This document shows positions 7,221 through 15,734 of a DNA stretch of 53,742 bases, in pieces (the stretch's first letter is position 1; each line of letters begins with the position of its first letter). Both the position numbers and the translations under genes were made by a program. The notes below the pieces were generated by a model, which worked only from the letters and a program-made list of their open reading frames with translations, made no database searches and had not been told where the DNA came from. The stretch lies in the NCBI GenBank assembly GCA_947452785.1, contig CANGDZ010000015.1:1-53742 (forward strand). The letters are read 5' to 3'. The DNA comes from Comamonadaceae bacterium. Lineage in GTDB: Bacteria > Pseudomonadota > Gammaproteobacteria > Burkholderiales > Burkholderiaceae_C.

Positions 7221-8192
7221 ATGAAATTGAATCCTCTGTTGATCGGTTTGGGCTTGGCTGCTGGCCTGATGACGGGCGCCTCGGCGCAAACCGTGTTGAA
7301 AATTGGCTACGCCACCACCCAGGCCTCGCACTACGGTGTGGGTTCGACGGTGTTTTGCGATGATGTCGAAAAAGGCACGCAAGGCCGCTACAAGTGCCAG
7401 CATTTCCCCAACAGCGCCTTGGGCGGTGAACGCGAAATGATCGAAGCCGTGCAACTGGGCACGCTGGACTTCGTCAACACATCGACTGGCCCCGTGGGCA
7501 ACTTTGTGCCTGAAGTCAAAATCGTGGACATCCCTTTCTTGTTTCGTGACTACGACCACGCCCGCAAAGTGATGGATGGCCCCATTGGCCAAGACATCTT
7601 GACCAAATTCCCCGCCAAGGGTTTGATCGCTTTGGCTTGGACGGAAAACGGTTTCCGTCACATGACCAACAGCAAGCACCCCATTGTCAAACCAGCGGAT
7701 GCAGCAGGTTTGAAAATGCGCACCATGGAAAACAAGGTACACATGGACGGATACCGCACCTTCGGCATTCAGCCCACGCCTATGGCGTTTCCTGAAGTGT
7801 TTGGCGCGCTGCAGCAAGGCACCGTGGACGGACAGGAAAATCCGATTCCCGTGATTTTGGCCTCCAAATTCTCGCAGGTGCAAAAGTACCTGTCGTTGAC
7901 GGGCCACGTGTATTCGCCGGCCTTGTTGATCACTTCACCTCGATTGATGAACAAGCTGAGCGACGCTGATAAGAAGGTGTTTAACGATGCAGCACAAAAA
8001 GCCCGCATCGCACAGCGCAAGAAAGTCAATGAAGATGAAAACAACGGTATTGCCCAATTGGAAAAAGACGGCATGAGCGTGGTGCGCAAAGTTGACGGCC
8101 AAGCCTTCCGTGACGCCTTGGTGCCAGCGTATGCGGCTTACTCCAAAGAGTTTGGTGCTGAAAACATCCGCAAAATCCAAGACGTGAAATAA
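7221..8192 (+). CDS. dctP: TRAP transporter solute-binding protein (DctP family)
   Basis: Periplasmic receptor of a tripartite ATP-independent transporter, 323 residues. The signal peptide is MKLNPLLIGLGLAAGLMTGA with cleavage likely after ASA, before QTVLKIGYATTQ. The ligand-binding Arg region KMRTMENKVHMDGYRTFGIQ followed by PTPMAFPEVFGALQQGTVDG is the classic DctP signature; the Arg usually salt-bridges a substrate carboxylate. CTGGAG precedes ATG 7221. It is first of three genes, with dctQ and dctM. The substrate is probably an organic or sugar acid, unresolved. A hairpin with a T-run follows the gene and may favour excess receptor over the membrane subunits. Confidence 0.93.
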   Translation: MKLNPLLIGLGLAAGLMTGASAQTVLKIGYATTQASHYGVGSTVFCDDVEKGTQGRYKCQHFPNSALGGEREMIEAVQLGTLDFVNTSTGPVGNFVPEVKIVDIPFLFRDYDHARKVMDGPIGQDILTKFPAKGLIALAWTENGFRHMTNSKHPIVKPADAAGLKMRTMENKVHMDGYRTFGIQPTPMAFPEVFGALQQGTVDGQENPIPVILASKFSQVQKYLSLTGHVYSPALLITSPRLMNKLSDADKKVFNDAAQKARIAQRKKVNEDENNGIAQLEKDGMSVVRKVDGQAFRDALVPAYAAYSKEFGAENIRKIQDVK

Positions 8193-8211
8193 ACCCCGTC
8201 CAGCCTTGGAC

Positions 8212-8249
8212 AGGCCTGTGCCCACTTGAGCGGTGGCACAGGCCTTTTT
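8212..8249 (+). terminator. Intercistronic terminator-like hairpin between dctP and dctQ
   Basis: Stem AGGCCTGTGCC (8212-8222) with GGCACAGGCCT (8235-8245), a perfect 11 base pairs around a 12-base loop, followed by TTTTT to 8249. The dctQ start lies at 8252, so readthrough is needed for dctQM. Partial termination would give more receptor than permease. Confidence 0.78.
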
Positions 8250-8251
8250 AC

Positions 8252-8794
8252 ATGACCCTGAATTTGAATGCCCCCATGTTGATAGACCAATTTGAAAAGC
8301 ACTTCATGAGCTTCAACCGCTGGTTGTTGATCCTGATTTTGGCCGTGATGTCGGTGATTATTTTTGCCAATGTCACTTTGCGCTACACCACCAGCCAGTC
8401 CATCGAGTGGGCCGAAGAGGTGGCTCGGCATTTGATGATTTGGCTCACGTTCCTGGGCTGCGGCCCGGTGCTGCGTTACGGCGGTCACATTGCCATTGAC
8501 AACCTGCAAGACGCCCTGCCCGCCAAATTGGCCATGGCTGTGCGCCTTGTGATTGCGCTGTTGATCACCGCATTTTGTGTGTTCTGCGTGTGGACCGGGC
8601 TGGACTACATGGACCGCACCCAATACCAAATCACCCCGGCCACGCAAATTTCCATGGCCTGGATTTATGCCGCTTTGCCCATTGGCATGGGCATGACCTT
8701 GATTCATTGGCTGCTGATCGTGCGCAGCTACGTGCTGCGCCGCGAATTCGCCAGCGACGCCCACTTTGACGCTACCGCGAGTGCATCCCTATGA
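8252..8794 (+). CDS. dctQ: TRAP transporter small permease (DctQ family)
   Basis: A 180-residue integral membrane protein with four predicted helices: WLLILILAVMSVIIFANVTL, the segment around HLMIWLTFLGCGPVL, LAMAVRLVIALLITAFCVFC, and IYAALPIGMGMTLIHWLLIV. SIEWAEEVARHLMIWLTFLG is the most conserved part of the family. DctQ partners DctM in the sodium- or proton-driven transporter complex. Its start follows the intercistronic hairpin by two bases, and its TGA overlaps the dctM ATG, so translation of the two is probably coupled. Confidence 0.92.
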   Translation: MTLNLNAPMLIDQFEKHFMSFNRWLLILILAVMSVIIFANVTLRYTTSQSIEWAEEVARHLMIWLTFLGCGPVLRYGGHIAIDNLQDALPAKLAMAVRLVIALLITAFCVFCVWTGLDYMDRTQYQITPATQISMAWIYAALPIGMGMTLIHWLLIVRSYVLRREFASDAHFDATASASL

Positions 8795-10083
8795 GCCCGA
8801 GTGTGATTTTGTTGTTGTCCGTGTGTATCTACCTGGCGCTGGGTGTGCCCGTGGCTTTTGCGCTGGGCATGTCGACTGTGACCGCGCTCTTGGTCTCGGG
8901 CAGCTTTCCCATGCTGGTGTTGCTGAAAGAAACCTTCACCGGCGTGGACAGCTTCCCGCTGATGGCGGTGCCCTTCTTTATTTTGGCGGCCGAACTCATG
9001 AGCGGCGGCTCCTTGACCGAAGTGCTGCTGAAATTTGCCGGCCAATTTGTCGGCCATAAACGTGGCGGTCTGGGCTACACCAACGTGGTGGCGCTGACTT
9101 TCTTCTCCGGCATTTCCGGCTCGGCCTTGGCCGATGCGGCAGGCCCCGGCTCGATGATGATCAAGATGATGGACAAGGCCGGTTACGACCGCTCGTATGC
9201 CGCCGCCTTGACCGCGTCGACCGCCATCGTCGGGCCCATCATTCCACCCTCGATCATCATGATCATCTACGCCCTGGCCGACGACAACGTCTCGGTGGGC
9301 GCGCTGTTTGTGGCCGGTTTGATTCCGGGCGTGTTGATCGCTGCGGCCATGTGCGTGGTCAACTGGTACATCTCCAAAAAGCGCAATTACAAGGGCGACG
9401 GCCAAATGCCGACAGGCCCTGAAATCATCAAAACCACTTGGCAAGCCTTGCCTGCGATTTTGCTGCCCGTGTTGATTTTGGGTGGTATGCGCGCCGGCTG
9501 GTTCACGCCCACCGAAGCCTCGGTGGTGGCCGTGTTTTACGCCCTGGTCTGCGGCAAGTACGTGTACCGCACGCTGGAGTGGAAAGCCGTGCCGGATATC
9601 TTGTCGCGCTCTGCGTTGCTCACAGCCTCGGTGCTGTTGATCATTGGCATGTCGGCCTCCTTTGCCTGGATCTTGACGATCGAGGGCGTGCCGCAAACCA
9701 TGGCCAACTGGATCAGCAGCATTCACCTGAACGCCTGGACCTTTCTGATCGTGATCAACGTGTTCTTGTTGCTGTTTGGCATTTTCATCGAACCGCTGCC
9801 CGGTGTGATGGTGCTGGTGCCGATTCTGGCGCCCGTGGCCGCCAAGATTGGCGTGGACCCGATTCACTTTGCGATGGTGGTGATCTTCAACCTCACGCTG
9901 GGCATGATCACGCCGCCGGTGGGGGGTCTGCTGTTTGTGACCTCCAACGTGTCCAAGGTGCCTCTGTCGGAATTGACGCGTGAGCTCAAGCCGTTCTTGA
10001 TCGCGCATGGCGTGGTCTTGGTGCTGCTGACCTTTGTGCCCGCGCTGTCCAACTGGCTGCCGCATGTGATGGGTTTCCAATAA
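8791..10083 (+). CDS. dctM: TRAP transporter large permease (DctM family)
   Basis: A 430-residue transport-catalysing membrane subunit, about 12 helices. Features typical of DctM are GVDSFPLMAVPFFILAAELM, FFSGISGSALADAAGPGSMM, TASTAIVGPIIPPSIIMIIY and NLTLGMITPPVGGLLFVTSN. It forms the elevator-type transporter with DctQ and receives substrate from DctP. The start ATG at 8791 overlaps the dctQ stop (ATGA). The promoter of the downstream glycine riboswitch transcript begins within eight bases of its stop codon. Confidence 0.94.
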   Translation: MSPSVILLLSVCIYLALGVPVAFALGMSTVTALLVSGSFPMLVLLKETFTGVDSFPLMAVPFFILAAELMSGGSLTEVLLKFAGQFVGHKRGGLGYTNVVALTFFSGISGSALADAAGPGSMMIKMMDKAGYDRSYAAALTASTAIVGPIIPPSIIMIIYALADDNVSVGALFVAGLIPGVLIAAAMCVVNWYISKKRNYKGDGQMPTGPEIIKTTWQALPAILLPVLILGGMRAGWFTPTEASVVAVFYALVCGKYVYRTLEWKAVPDILSRSALLTASVLLIIGMSASFAWILTIEGVPQTMANWISSIHLNAWTFLIVINVFLLLFGIFIEPLPGVMVLVPILAPVAAKIGVDPIHFAMVVIFNLTLGMITPPVGGLLFVTSNVSKVPLSELTRELKPFLIAHGVVLVLLTFVPALSNWLPHVMGFQ

Positions 10084-10090
10084 GACCGCT

Positions 10091-10096
10091 TATAAT
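10091..10096 (+). promoter_or_regulatory. Minus-10 element for the riboswitch-gcv transcript
   Basis: A perfect TATAAT, seven bases after the dctM stop codon and eight bases before the first riboswitch aptamer. A clear minus-35 was not found at the right spacing; it would lie in the end of dctM. Confidence 0.65.
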
Positions 10097-10103
10097 AGAA
10101 ATT

Positions 10104-10355
10104 GTCAGGAGAGCGCTTGAACGCCGTGTTTCATACACATGGCGCCAAGCCGCCGAAGGCGCAAGCTGTTTTTTGAACTGCTGAACGCTCAGGCAAAAGG
10201 ACTGACAACCGTCTTGTGCTTTGCACAGGTCGAGACCTTACTGGAGAGAGATGGTGGTTCATCAGAACCCCCATCCACCGAAGGAGCAACCCGCAGTGCG
10301 CTGGCCCCGTGGCCCAGCAAACCCGGCGAATCTCTCAGGTAAAGCGGACAGAAAG
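10104..10355 (+). promoter_or_regulatory. Tandem glycine riboswitch (two aptamers)
   Basis: Two glycine-aptamer-like units precede gcvT. Aptamer 1 spans about 10104-10207: it opens GTCAGGAGAGCGC and closes GCTCAGGCAAAAGGACTGAC. Aptamer 2 spans about 10240-10355: it opens ACTGGAGAGAGATGG, contains CACCGAAGGAGCAAC, and closes ATCTCTCAGG followed by GGACAGAAAGG. GGAGAG paired with CTCTCAGG or CTCAGG plus the purine-rich closing segment is the classic glycine riboswitch signature. The linker is short, as in cooperative tandem forms. The known action is to turn on gcv expression when glycine is abundant. About 48 bases separate the second aptamer from the gcvT start. Confidence 0.93.
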
Positions 10356-10403
10356 GGCAAGCCATGGCAACCGCTATGGCGCATGTTTGCCCTTGGAGTT
10401 TCT

Positions 10404-11558
10404 GTGACCGCTTCCGCCCCAACTTCCGCTTTGCTGACCACCCCGCTGAATGACTTGCACCTGGAACTGGGCGCACGCATGGTGCCTTTTGCAGGCTACA
10501 GCATGCCGGTGCAATACCCTGCAGGCCTGATGGCCGAACACTTGCACACCCGCCAAGCCGCAGGTCTGTTTGACGTCTCCCACATGGGCCAGTTGCGCTT
10601 GGTCGGCCCTGATGCCGCAGCCGCCTTTGACAGCCTGATGCCGGTCGATGTGATTGACCTGGGTGTAGGCAAGCAGCGCTACGGCCTGCTGCTGAACGAC
10701 GCCGGCGGCATCATCGACGATCTGATGTTTGTGAACCGCGATGTAGCGAATGGTGGTGATATTTTTGTGATCGTCAACGGCGCCTGCAAGCATGGCGATC
10801 TGGCGCATATCCAAGCGCGCATTGGTAAGCGCTGCACCATCGAGCCGCAGTTCGACCGCGCGCTCTTGGCCCTGCAAGGCCCGCAAGCCGTGACGGCTTT
10901 GGCGCGTCTGCTGCCGGGTGTTGAATCACTGGTCTTCATGACTGGGGCAGCTTTTACATGGCAAGACGCCGCATTATTCATCACCCGCAGCGGCTACACC
11001 GGCGAAGACGGTTTTGAAATCTCCCTGCCCGCCGACGTGGCGCAGACCTTTGCCCGCGCCCTGCTGGCACAGCCTGAAGTCAAACCCATGGGTCTGGGCG
11101 CGCGCAACTCGCTGCGCCTGGAAGCCGGCCTGTGCCTGTATGGCCAAGACATTGACGCCACCACCACCCCGATCGAAGCCGGTCTGAACTGGGCGATCCA
11201 AAAAATTCGCCGCAGCGGCGGCGCCCGTGCGGGCGGTTTTCCGGGTGCGGACCAAGTGTTGGGGCAGCTCGATGGCAGCAAGCCGTTGACCCGCAAACGG
11301 GTGGGCCTGATCGCGCTGGAGCGCGTGCCTGTGCGCGAGCATGTAATGCTGCACAACGATGCGGGCCAGCCCATCGGTGAAGTCACCAGTGGCCTGCTGG
11401 GTCCCAGCATCAACCAACCCGTGGCCATGGCCTATGTGCAGGCAGAATATGCCGCAGCCGGGACGCGTCTGAACGCCATGGTGCGCGGCAAGGCTGTGCC
11501 CATGCAGGTCAGCGCCATGCCCTTTTTACCGACCCGCTATTTCCGCGGCCCCGTTTAA
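10404..11558 (+). CDS. gcvT: Glycine cleavage system T protein (aminomethyltransferase)
   Basis: Transfers the aminomethyl carbon from lipoyl-H protein to tetrahydrofolate, giving 5,10-methylene-THF and ammonia. GTG 10404 was chosen because TTGGAG lies five bases upstream; it gives 384 residues, close to the family norm. ATG 10383 is the alternative. Conserved parts are HLELGARMVPFAGYSMPVQY, TRQAAGLFDVSHMGQL, FVIVNGACKHGDLAHI, ITRSGYTGEDGFEISLP and GLGARNSLRLEAGLCLYGQD. One short segment near AIQKIRRSGGARAGGFPGAD follows the usual core. First gene of gcvT-gcvH-gcvP, under the tandem glycine riboswitch. Confidence 0.95.
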   Translation: MTASAPTSALLTTPLNDLHLELGARMVPFAGYSMPVQYPAGLMAEHLHTRQAAGLFDVSHMGQLRLVGPDAAAAFDSLMPVDVIDLGVGKQRYGLLLNDAGGIIDDLMFVNRDVANGGDIFVIVNGACKHGDLAHIQARIGKRCTIEPQFDRALLALQGPQAVTALARLLPGVESLVFMTGAAFTWQDAALFITRSGYTGEDGFEISLPADVAQTFARALLAQPEVKPMGLGARNSLRLEAGLCLYGQDIDATTTPIEAGLNWAIQKIRRSGGARAGGFPGADQVLGQLDGSKPLTRKRVGLIALERVPVREHVMLHNDAGQPIGEVTSGLLGPSINQPVAMAYVQAEYAAAGTRLNAMVRGKAVPMQVSAMPFLPTRYFRGPV

Positions 11559-11602
11559 TCGGGATCTGACCCCCATTAGCTTTCATTTTTTTGGAGAACC
11601 CC

Positions 11603-11992
11603 ATGAGCATCAAGTACACCGAAGACCACGAATGGATCAGCCTTGAAGGCGACACAGCCGCTACCGAAGGGGCCATAGCCGTGGTCGGCATCACCCACCA
11701 TGCGCAGGATGCCCTGGGCGATGTGGTATTTGTCGATCTGCCTGAAGTCGGTCAATCCTTTGCACAAAAAGACATTGCGGGCGTGGTCGAATCCGTCAAG
11801 GCAGCGGCTGACGTATTCATGCCCATCAGCGGCACCATCACCGAAGTGAACGAAGAATTGCGCAACGACCCTTCGCTGGCCAACACCGACCCCTTGGGCC
11901 AAGGCTGGTTCTTCAAAGTCAAGCTGTCCGCACCCGCTGAAGTCGACGCCTTGCTCGACGAGACGGGCTACCACCAGTTCACCGCAAGCTAA
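11603..11992 (+). CDS. gcvH: Glycine cleavage system H protein (lipoyl carrier)
   Basis: A 129-residue lipoyl carrier that shuttles the methylamine intermediate between P, T and L proteins. [17 protein letters not shown] and [20 protein letters not shown] are conserved, and the lipoylated Lys is residue 66 in [15 protein letters not shown] 11603 has GGAG at 11593-11596; an in-frame TTG at 11591 is an unlikely start. The gene is complete and sits 44 bases after gcvT. The L protein (Lpd) is not in the window and is usually shared with other 2-oxoacid dehydrogenases. Confidence 0.96.
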   Translation: MSIKYTEDHEWISLEGDTAATEGAIAVVGITHHAQDALGDVVFVDLPEVGQSFAQKDIAGVVESVKAAADVFMPISGTITEVNEELRNDPSLANTDPLGQGWFFKVKLSAPAEVDALLDETGYHQFTAS

Positions 11993-12024
11993 AGCCTCGC
12001 ACCACACACCGATCTGGAAAACCC

Positions 12025-14943
12025 ATGCTGATGTCCACACACCGCCCACTGGGCGAGCTCGAGAACCCGTCCGAATTCATTGCGCGCCACATCGGCATCA
12101 GCCCTGCGGATGAGCAGCACATGCTGTCGGTGATTGGTGAGGCTTCGCGCAGGGCTTTGATCGAGGGCATCGTGCCGCGCAGCATTGCGCGCAGCCAAGC
12201 CATGCAACTGCCTTCGCCCATCACCGAAGCGGCGGCATTGGACGAATTGCGCTTGATGGCACAAAAAAACCAGCTCCTCAAAAGCTGCATCGGCCAGGGT
12301 TACTACGGCACCCACACGCCGGGCGTGATTTTGCGTAACGTGTTGGAAAACCCCGCCTGGTACACCGCCTACACCCCGTATCAAGCGGAGATTTCGCAGG
12401 GCCGCATGGAAGCCTTGGTGAACTTCCAAACCATGGTGACCGACCTCACCGGCATGGACATCGCCAACGCCTCCATGCTCGATGAAGCTACAGCCGCCGC
12501 CGAAGCCATGACGCTGGCCAAACGCTCAGTCAAGGCCAAGGGCAATGTCTTCATCGTCAGCGGTGACTGCCATCCGCAAACCATTGAAGTCATTCAGACC
12601 CGCGCCGCGCCGCTCGGCATCACGGTCAAGGTGATTCACTCCGGCGACGAATGGCAGTCGGCGATTGCGCAAGACGACTACTTTGCCGCCCTCAACCAGT
12701 ACCCCGGCAGCAGCGGTTGGCTGGCCGACTGGCAGCTGTCCGCCGATCTGGTGCACAGCAAGCAAGCGGCTTTCATCTTGGCTGCCGACCTGCTGGCCCT
12801 GGTGTTGCTCAAAACGCCGGGCGAGATGGGCGCCGACATCGTGATCGGCACCACCCAGCGCTTTGGCATGCCCATGGGCGCCGGCGGCCCGCACGCGGCC
12901 TACATGGCCTGCCGAGATGCATACAAACGCTCCATGCCGGGCCGACTGGTGGGCGTGAGCGTGGACGTTCATGGCCAGCCCGCTTACCGCCTGGCATTGC
13001 AAACCCGCGAGCAGCACATTCGCCGCGAAAAAGCCACCTCCAACATCTGCACCGCGCAGGTCCTGCCTGCGGTGGTGGCCAGCATGTACGCCCTGTATCA
13101 CGGCCCCGAGGGCCTCACGCGCATCGCACGCCGCGTAGCCAGCTACACCGCCATCCTGGCCGAAGGCCTGAAGGCCTTGGGTGCCTCACTGCTGCACGGC
13201 ACCGCATTCGACACGCTGACGCTTGACCTGGGCAACACCCAGAAGGCGCAAGCGGTGCACGCGAAAGCCGTGGCGCAGGGCATCAACCTGCGCCGCTACA
13301 GCGGCGGGCGCGCTGGCTTTGTTGGCATCAGCTTGGACGAAACCACGACGCGTGAAGACATCACCACCCTGTGGTCGCTGTTTGAACATGTCGATCACAA
13401 ACTGCCGTCATGGGACGACTTTGAAAAAGGCATCGCCCCGCTGATCCCCGAATCGCTGCGCCGCACCAGCGCCTTTATGACGCATCCGGTGTTCAACAGC
13501 TATCACTCTGAAACTGGCATGCTGCGCTACATCCGTCAGCTGTCTGATAAAGACTTGGCGCTGGACCGCAGCATGATCCCGTTGGGCTCGTGCACCATGA
13601 AGCTCAACGCCACCAGCGAGATGATCCCCATCACCTGGCCCGAGTTCGCACTGCCGCATCCGTTTGCACCCGCCGACCAACTGCAAGGCTATGCTGAACT
13701 GGATGCGCAACTGCGCGACTGGCTGTGCCAGGCCACGGGCTACAAAGGCATCAGCCTGCAACCCAACGCGGGCAGTCAGGGCGAATACGCCGGTCTGCTG
13801 GTGATCCAGGCTTACCACCGCGCCCAAGGCCAAGGCCACCGCAACATCTGCCTGATCCCGTCCAGCGCCCACGGCACCAACCCGGCCAGCGCGCAAATGG
13901 TGGGCTTACAGGTGGTGGTGACGAAATGCGATGACAACGGCAACGTTGACATGGCCGATCTGCAAGCCCAATGCGAACAGCACAGCGCCCACTTGGCCGC
14001 CGTGATGATCACCTACCCCAGCACGCACGGCGTGTTCGAGACGCAAGTCAAGCAGCTGTGTGAGCTGGTACACCAGCACGGCGGCCGCGTGTATGTAGAC
14101 GGCGCCAACATGAACGCCCTGGTCGGCGTGGCCGCGCCCGGCGAGTTTGGTGGCGATGTCAGTCACCTGAACCTGCACAAAACTTTCTGCATCCCGCACG
14201 GCGGCGGCGGCCCGGGTGTCGGCCCGGTGTGTGTGGTCGAAGACCTGGTGCCTTATTTGCCCGGTCACGCCACAGGCGGTCTGCCGGTCAATGGCGTGGG
14301 TGCCATCTCGGCTGCACCACTCGGCAATGCTGCGGTCTTGCCGATCAGCTGGATGTACTGCCGCATGATGGGCGCCGAGGGTTTGAAGCACGCGACCGAA
14401 GCCGCCATCCTGGCCGCCAACTACATCAGCCAACGACTGGCCGACCATTACCCCACGCTGTACGCCAGTGAGAATGGCCGCGTGGCCCACGAATGCATCT
14501 TGGACTTGCGTGGTCTGAAAGAGACCAGTGGCGTGATGGCCGAAGACGTGGCCAAGCGGCTGATGGACTATGGCTTTCATGCGCCCACTCTGTCCTTCCC
14601 TGTGGCCAACACGTTGATGGTGGAGCCCACTGAGAGCGAAACGCTGCAAGAGCTGGACCGCTTCATCGACGCGATGATCACCATCCGCGCAGAAATTCGG
14701 CAGATCGAAAGTGGCGAGTGGCCGCAAGACAACAACCCTTTGAAGCACGCGCCGCACACGGCCGCCAGCCTGATGGGCGCTGATTGGGCACGCCCCTACC
14801 CGCGCGAGATCGGCGCGGCCCTGGCGGGTCGTTTGCCGGGCAGCGTCAAGTACTGGCCGCAAGTGGGCCGCGTGGACAACGTGCATGGCGACCGCAACTT
14901 GTTTTGCAGCTGCGTACCACTGAGCGAATACGACAAGACATGA
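12025..14943 (+). CDS. gcvP: Glycine dehydrogenase (decarboxylating), P protein
   Basis: PLP enzyme that decarboxylates glycine and loads the aminomethyl group onto GcvH. At 972 residues it is the fused single-chain form found in proteobacteria. The N-terminal half shows [40 protein letters not shown] and [16 protein letters not shown]; the C-terminal half has [38 protein letters not shown], and the PLP Lys 719 in [23 protein letters not shown] 12025 is taken; ATG 12031 is also possible. It is 32 bases after gcvH, and its stop overlaps the next gene. Confidence 0.96.
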   Translation: MLMSTHRPLGELENPSEFIARHIGISPADEQHMLSVIGEASRRALIEGIVPRSIARSQAMQLPSPITEAAALDELRLMAQKNQLLKSCIGQGYYGTHTPGVILRNVLENPAWYTAYTPYQAEISQGRMEALVNFQTMVTDLTGMDIANASMLDEATAAAEAMTLAKRSVKAKGNVFIVSGDCHPQTIEVIQTRAAPLGITVKVIHSGDEWQSAIAQDDYFAALNQYPGSSGWLADWQLSADLVHSKQAAFILAADLLALVLLKTPGEMGADIVIGTTQRFGMPMGAGGPHAAYMACRDAYKRSMPGRLVGVSVDVHGQPAYRLALQTREQHIRREKATSNICTAQVLPAVVASMYALYHGPEGLTRIARRVASYTAILAEGLKALGASLLHGTAFDTLTLDLGNTQKAQAVHAKAVAQGINLRRYSGGRAGFVGISLDETTTREDITTLWSLFEHVDHKLPSWDDFEKGIAPLIPESLRRTSAFMTHPVFNSYHSETGMLRYIRQLSDKDLALDRSMIPLGSCTMKLNATSEMIPITWPEFALPHPFAPADQLQGYAELDAQLRDWLCQATGYKGISLQPNAGSQGEYAGLLVIQAYHRAQGQGHRNICLIPSSAHGTNPASAQMVGLQVVVTKCDDNGNVDMADLQAQCEQHSAHLAAVMITYPSTHGVFETQVKQLCELVHQHGGRVYVDGANMNALVGVAAPGEFGGDVSHLNLHKTFCIPHGGGGPGVGPVCVVEDLVPYLPGHATGGLPVNGVGAISAAPLGNAAVLPISWMYCRMMGAEGLKHATEAAILAANYISQRLADHYPTLYASENGRVAHECILDLRGLKETSGVMAEDVAKRLMDYGFHAPTLSFPVANTLMVEPTESETLQELDRFIDAMITIRAEIRQIESGEWPQDNNPLKHAPHTAASLMGADWARPYPREIGAALAGRLPGSVKYWPQVGRVDNVHGDRNLFCSCVPLSEYDKT

Positions 14944-15428
14944 GGGTCGAGCGCGTCGACTACCTGGCCCCGCGCGATGCGCGGGCGCTGGTCATGTTGC
15001 TCGACGCTTATGCACTTGACCCCATGGGCGGCGGCCAAGGCCTCACCGATGAGGTCAAAGCCCGCCTCTGCGCCGACTTGGACAAACGCACTGGCGCGGC
15101 CAGCTTCATCGCCTGGGTGGGCACAGGCGAGTCGGCCCAGGCCATTGGCTTGATCAACTGTTTGGAAGGCTACTCCACCTTCAAGGCCAAGCCGTTGCTG
15201 AACATCCACGATATCGCGGTGTTGCCAGCGCACCGCGGCCAAGGTGTGGGGCAGGCCTTGCTGGCCGCAGCCCAAGACCATGCGCTTGCATGCGGCTGCT
15301 GCAAGCTCACACTCGAAGTGCTGACCGGCAATCAAACCGCACTGGCCAGTTACCAGCGTTTTGGTTTTGCGCCCTACGCCTTGGACCCTGCGGCGGGTCA
15401 AGCCAGCTTCATGCACAAGTGGCTGTAA
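14940..15428 (+). CDS. GNAT-family N-acetyltransferase
   Basis: A 162-residue acetyltransferase. The acetyl-CoA pyrophosphate loop is [20 protein letters not shown], matching the R/Q-x-x-G-x-G/A motif, and the late strand [20 protein letters not shown] ends with the usual FGFAPY. ATG 14940 overlaps the gcvP stop in ATGA, so it is probably translated with the gcv operon. The acceptor is unknown. Linkage to glycine cleavage is unusual enough to suggest a shared amine or amino-acid context, but this is only inference. Confidence 0.85.
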   Translation: MRVERVDYLAPRDARALVMLLDAYALDPMGGGQGLTDEVKARLCADLDKRTGAASFIAWVGTGESAQAIGLINCLEGYSTFKAKPLLNIHDIAVLPAHRGQGVGQALLAAAQDHALACGCCKLTLEVLTGNQTALASYQRFGFAPYALDPAAGQASFMHKWL

Positions 15429-15578
15429 AGCGCATCGCCCGCTGAAGCTCTTTATCGCGTCCTGGCGCACAGACGCAGTCGGCCTGGGCCTCTACTCTGA
15501 GCTTGCGCCTTGGTTCCGACTTTCCGCTCTCTTGAATGACGGACTGCGGTGCTGAAGTTCACTTTTGAGGAGACGTCC

Positions 15579-15695
15579 ATGCTGTCCATTACCCAAATAG
15601 CCGCCCAAATTTTGCGCGTCACCCAAACCGCTTGGTCGCTGTTGCCCGTACAAGCCAAAAAACACCGCACCAAAGCGATTACGTACCGGCCCTGA
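15579..15695 (+). CDS. Unrecognised small ORF, 38 residues
   Basis: An ATG at 15579 is preceded by GAGGAG (15567-15572) at ideal six-base spacing. It encodes 38 residues: an amphipathic N-terminal part (MLSITQIAAQILRVTQTAWS) and a basic C-terminal tail (KKHRTKAITYRP), ending at TGA 15693-15695. There is no Cys and no signal peptide. It lies in an otherwise empty 306-base gap between the GNAT gene and the B12-radical SAM gene, 39 bases before the latter. I do not recognise it. It could be a small membrane-active or RNA-binding protein, a leader peptide, or a substrate for the downstream enzyme. It could also be a chance ORF with a good ribosome site. Confidence 0.5.
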   Translation: MLSITQIAAQILRVTQTAWSLLPVQAKKHRTKAITYRP

Positions 15696-15734
15696 AAGAG
15701 TACGAAACCACGTGTCAAGCGGGCGAGCTCGCAG

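Noticed and set aside
8728..10080. Long minus-strand frame of about 450 codons opposite dctM
   Set aside because: It mirrors the dctM coding sequence, is rich in His/Gln/Arg as expected for an antisense frame, and shows no family features.
10139..10342. Short plus-strand ORF in the gcv leader
   Set aside because: It lies inside the tandem glycine riboswitch, which explains the conservation.
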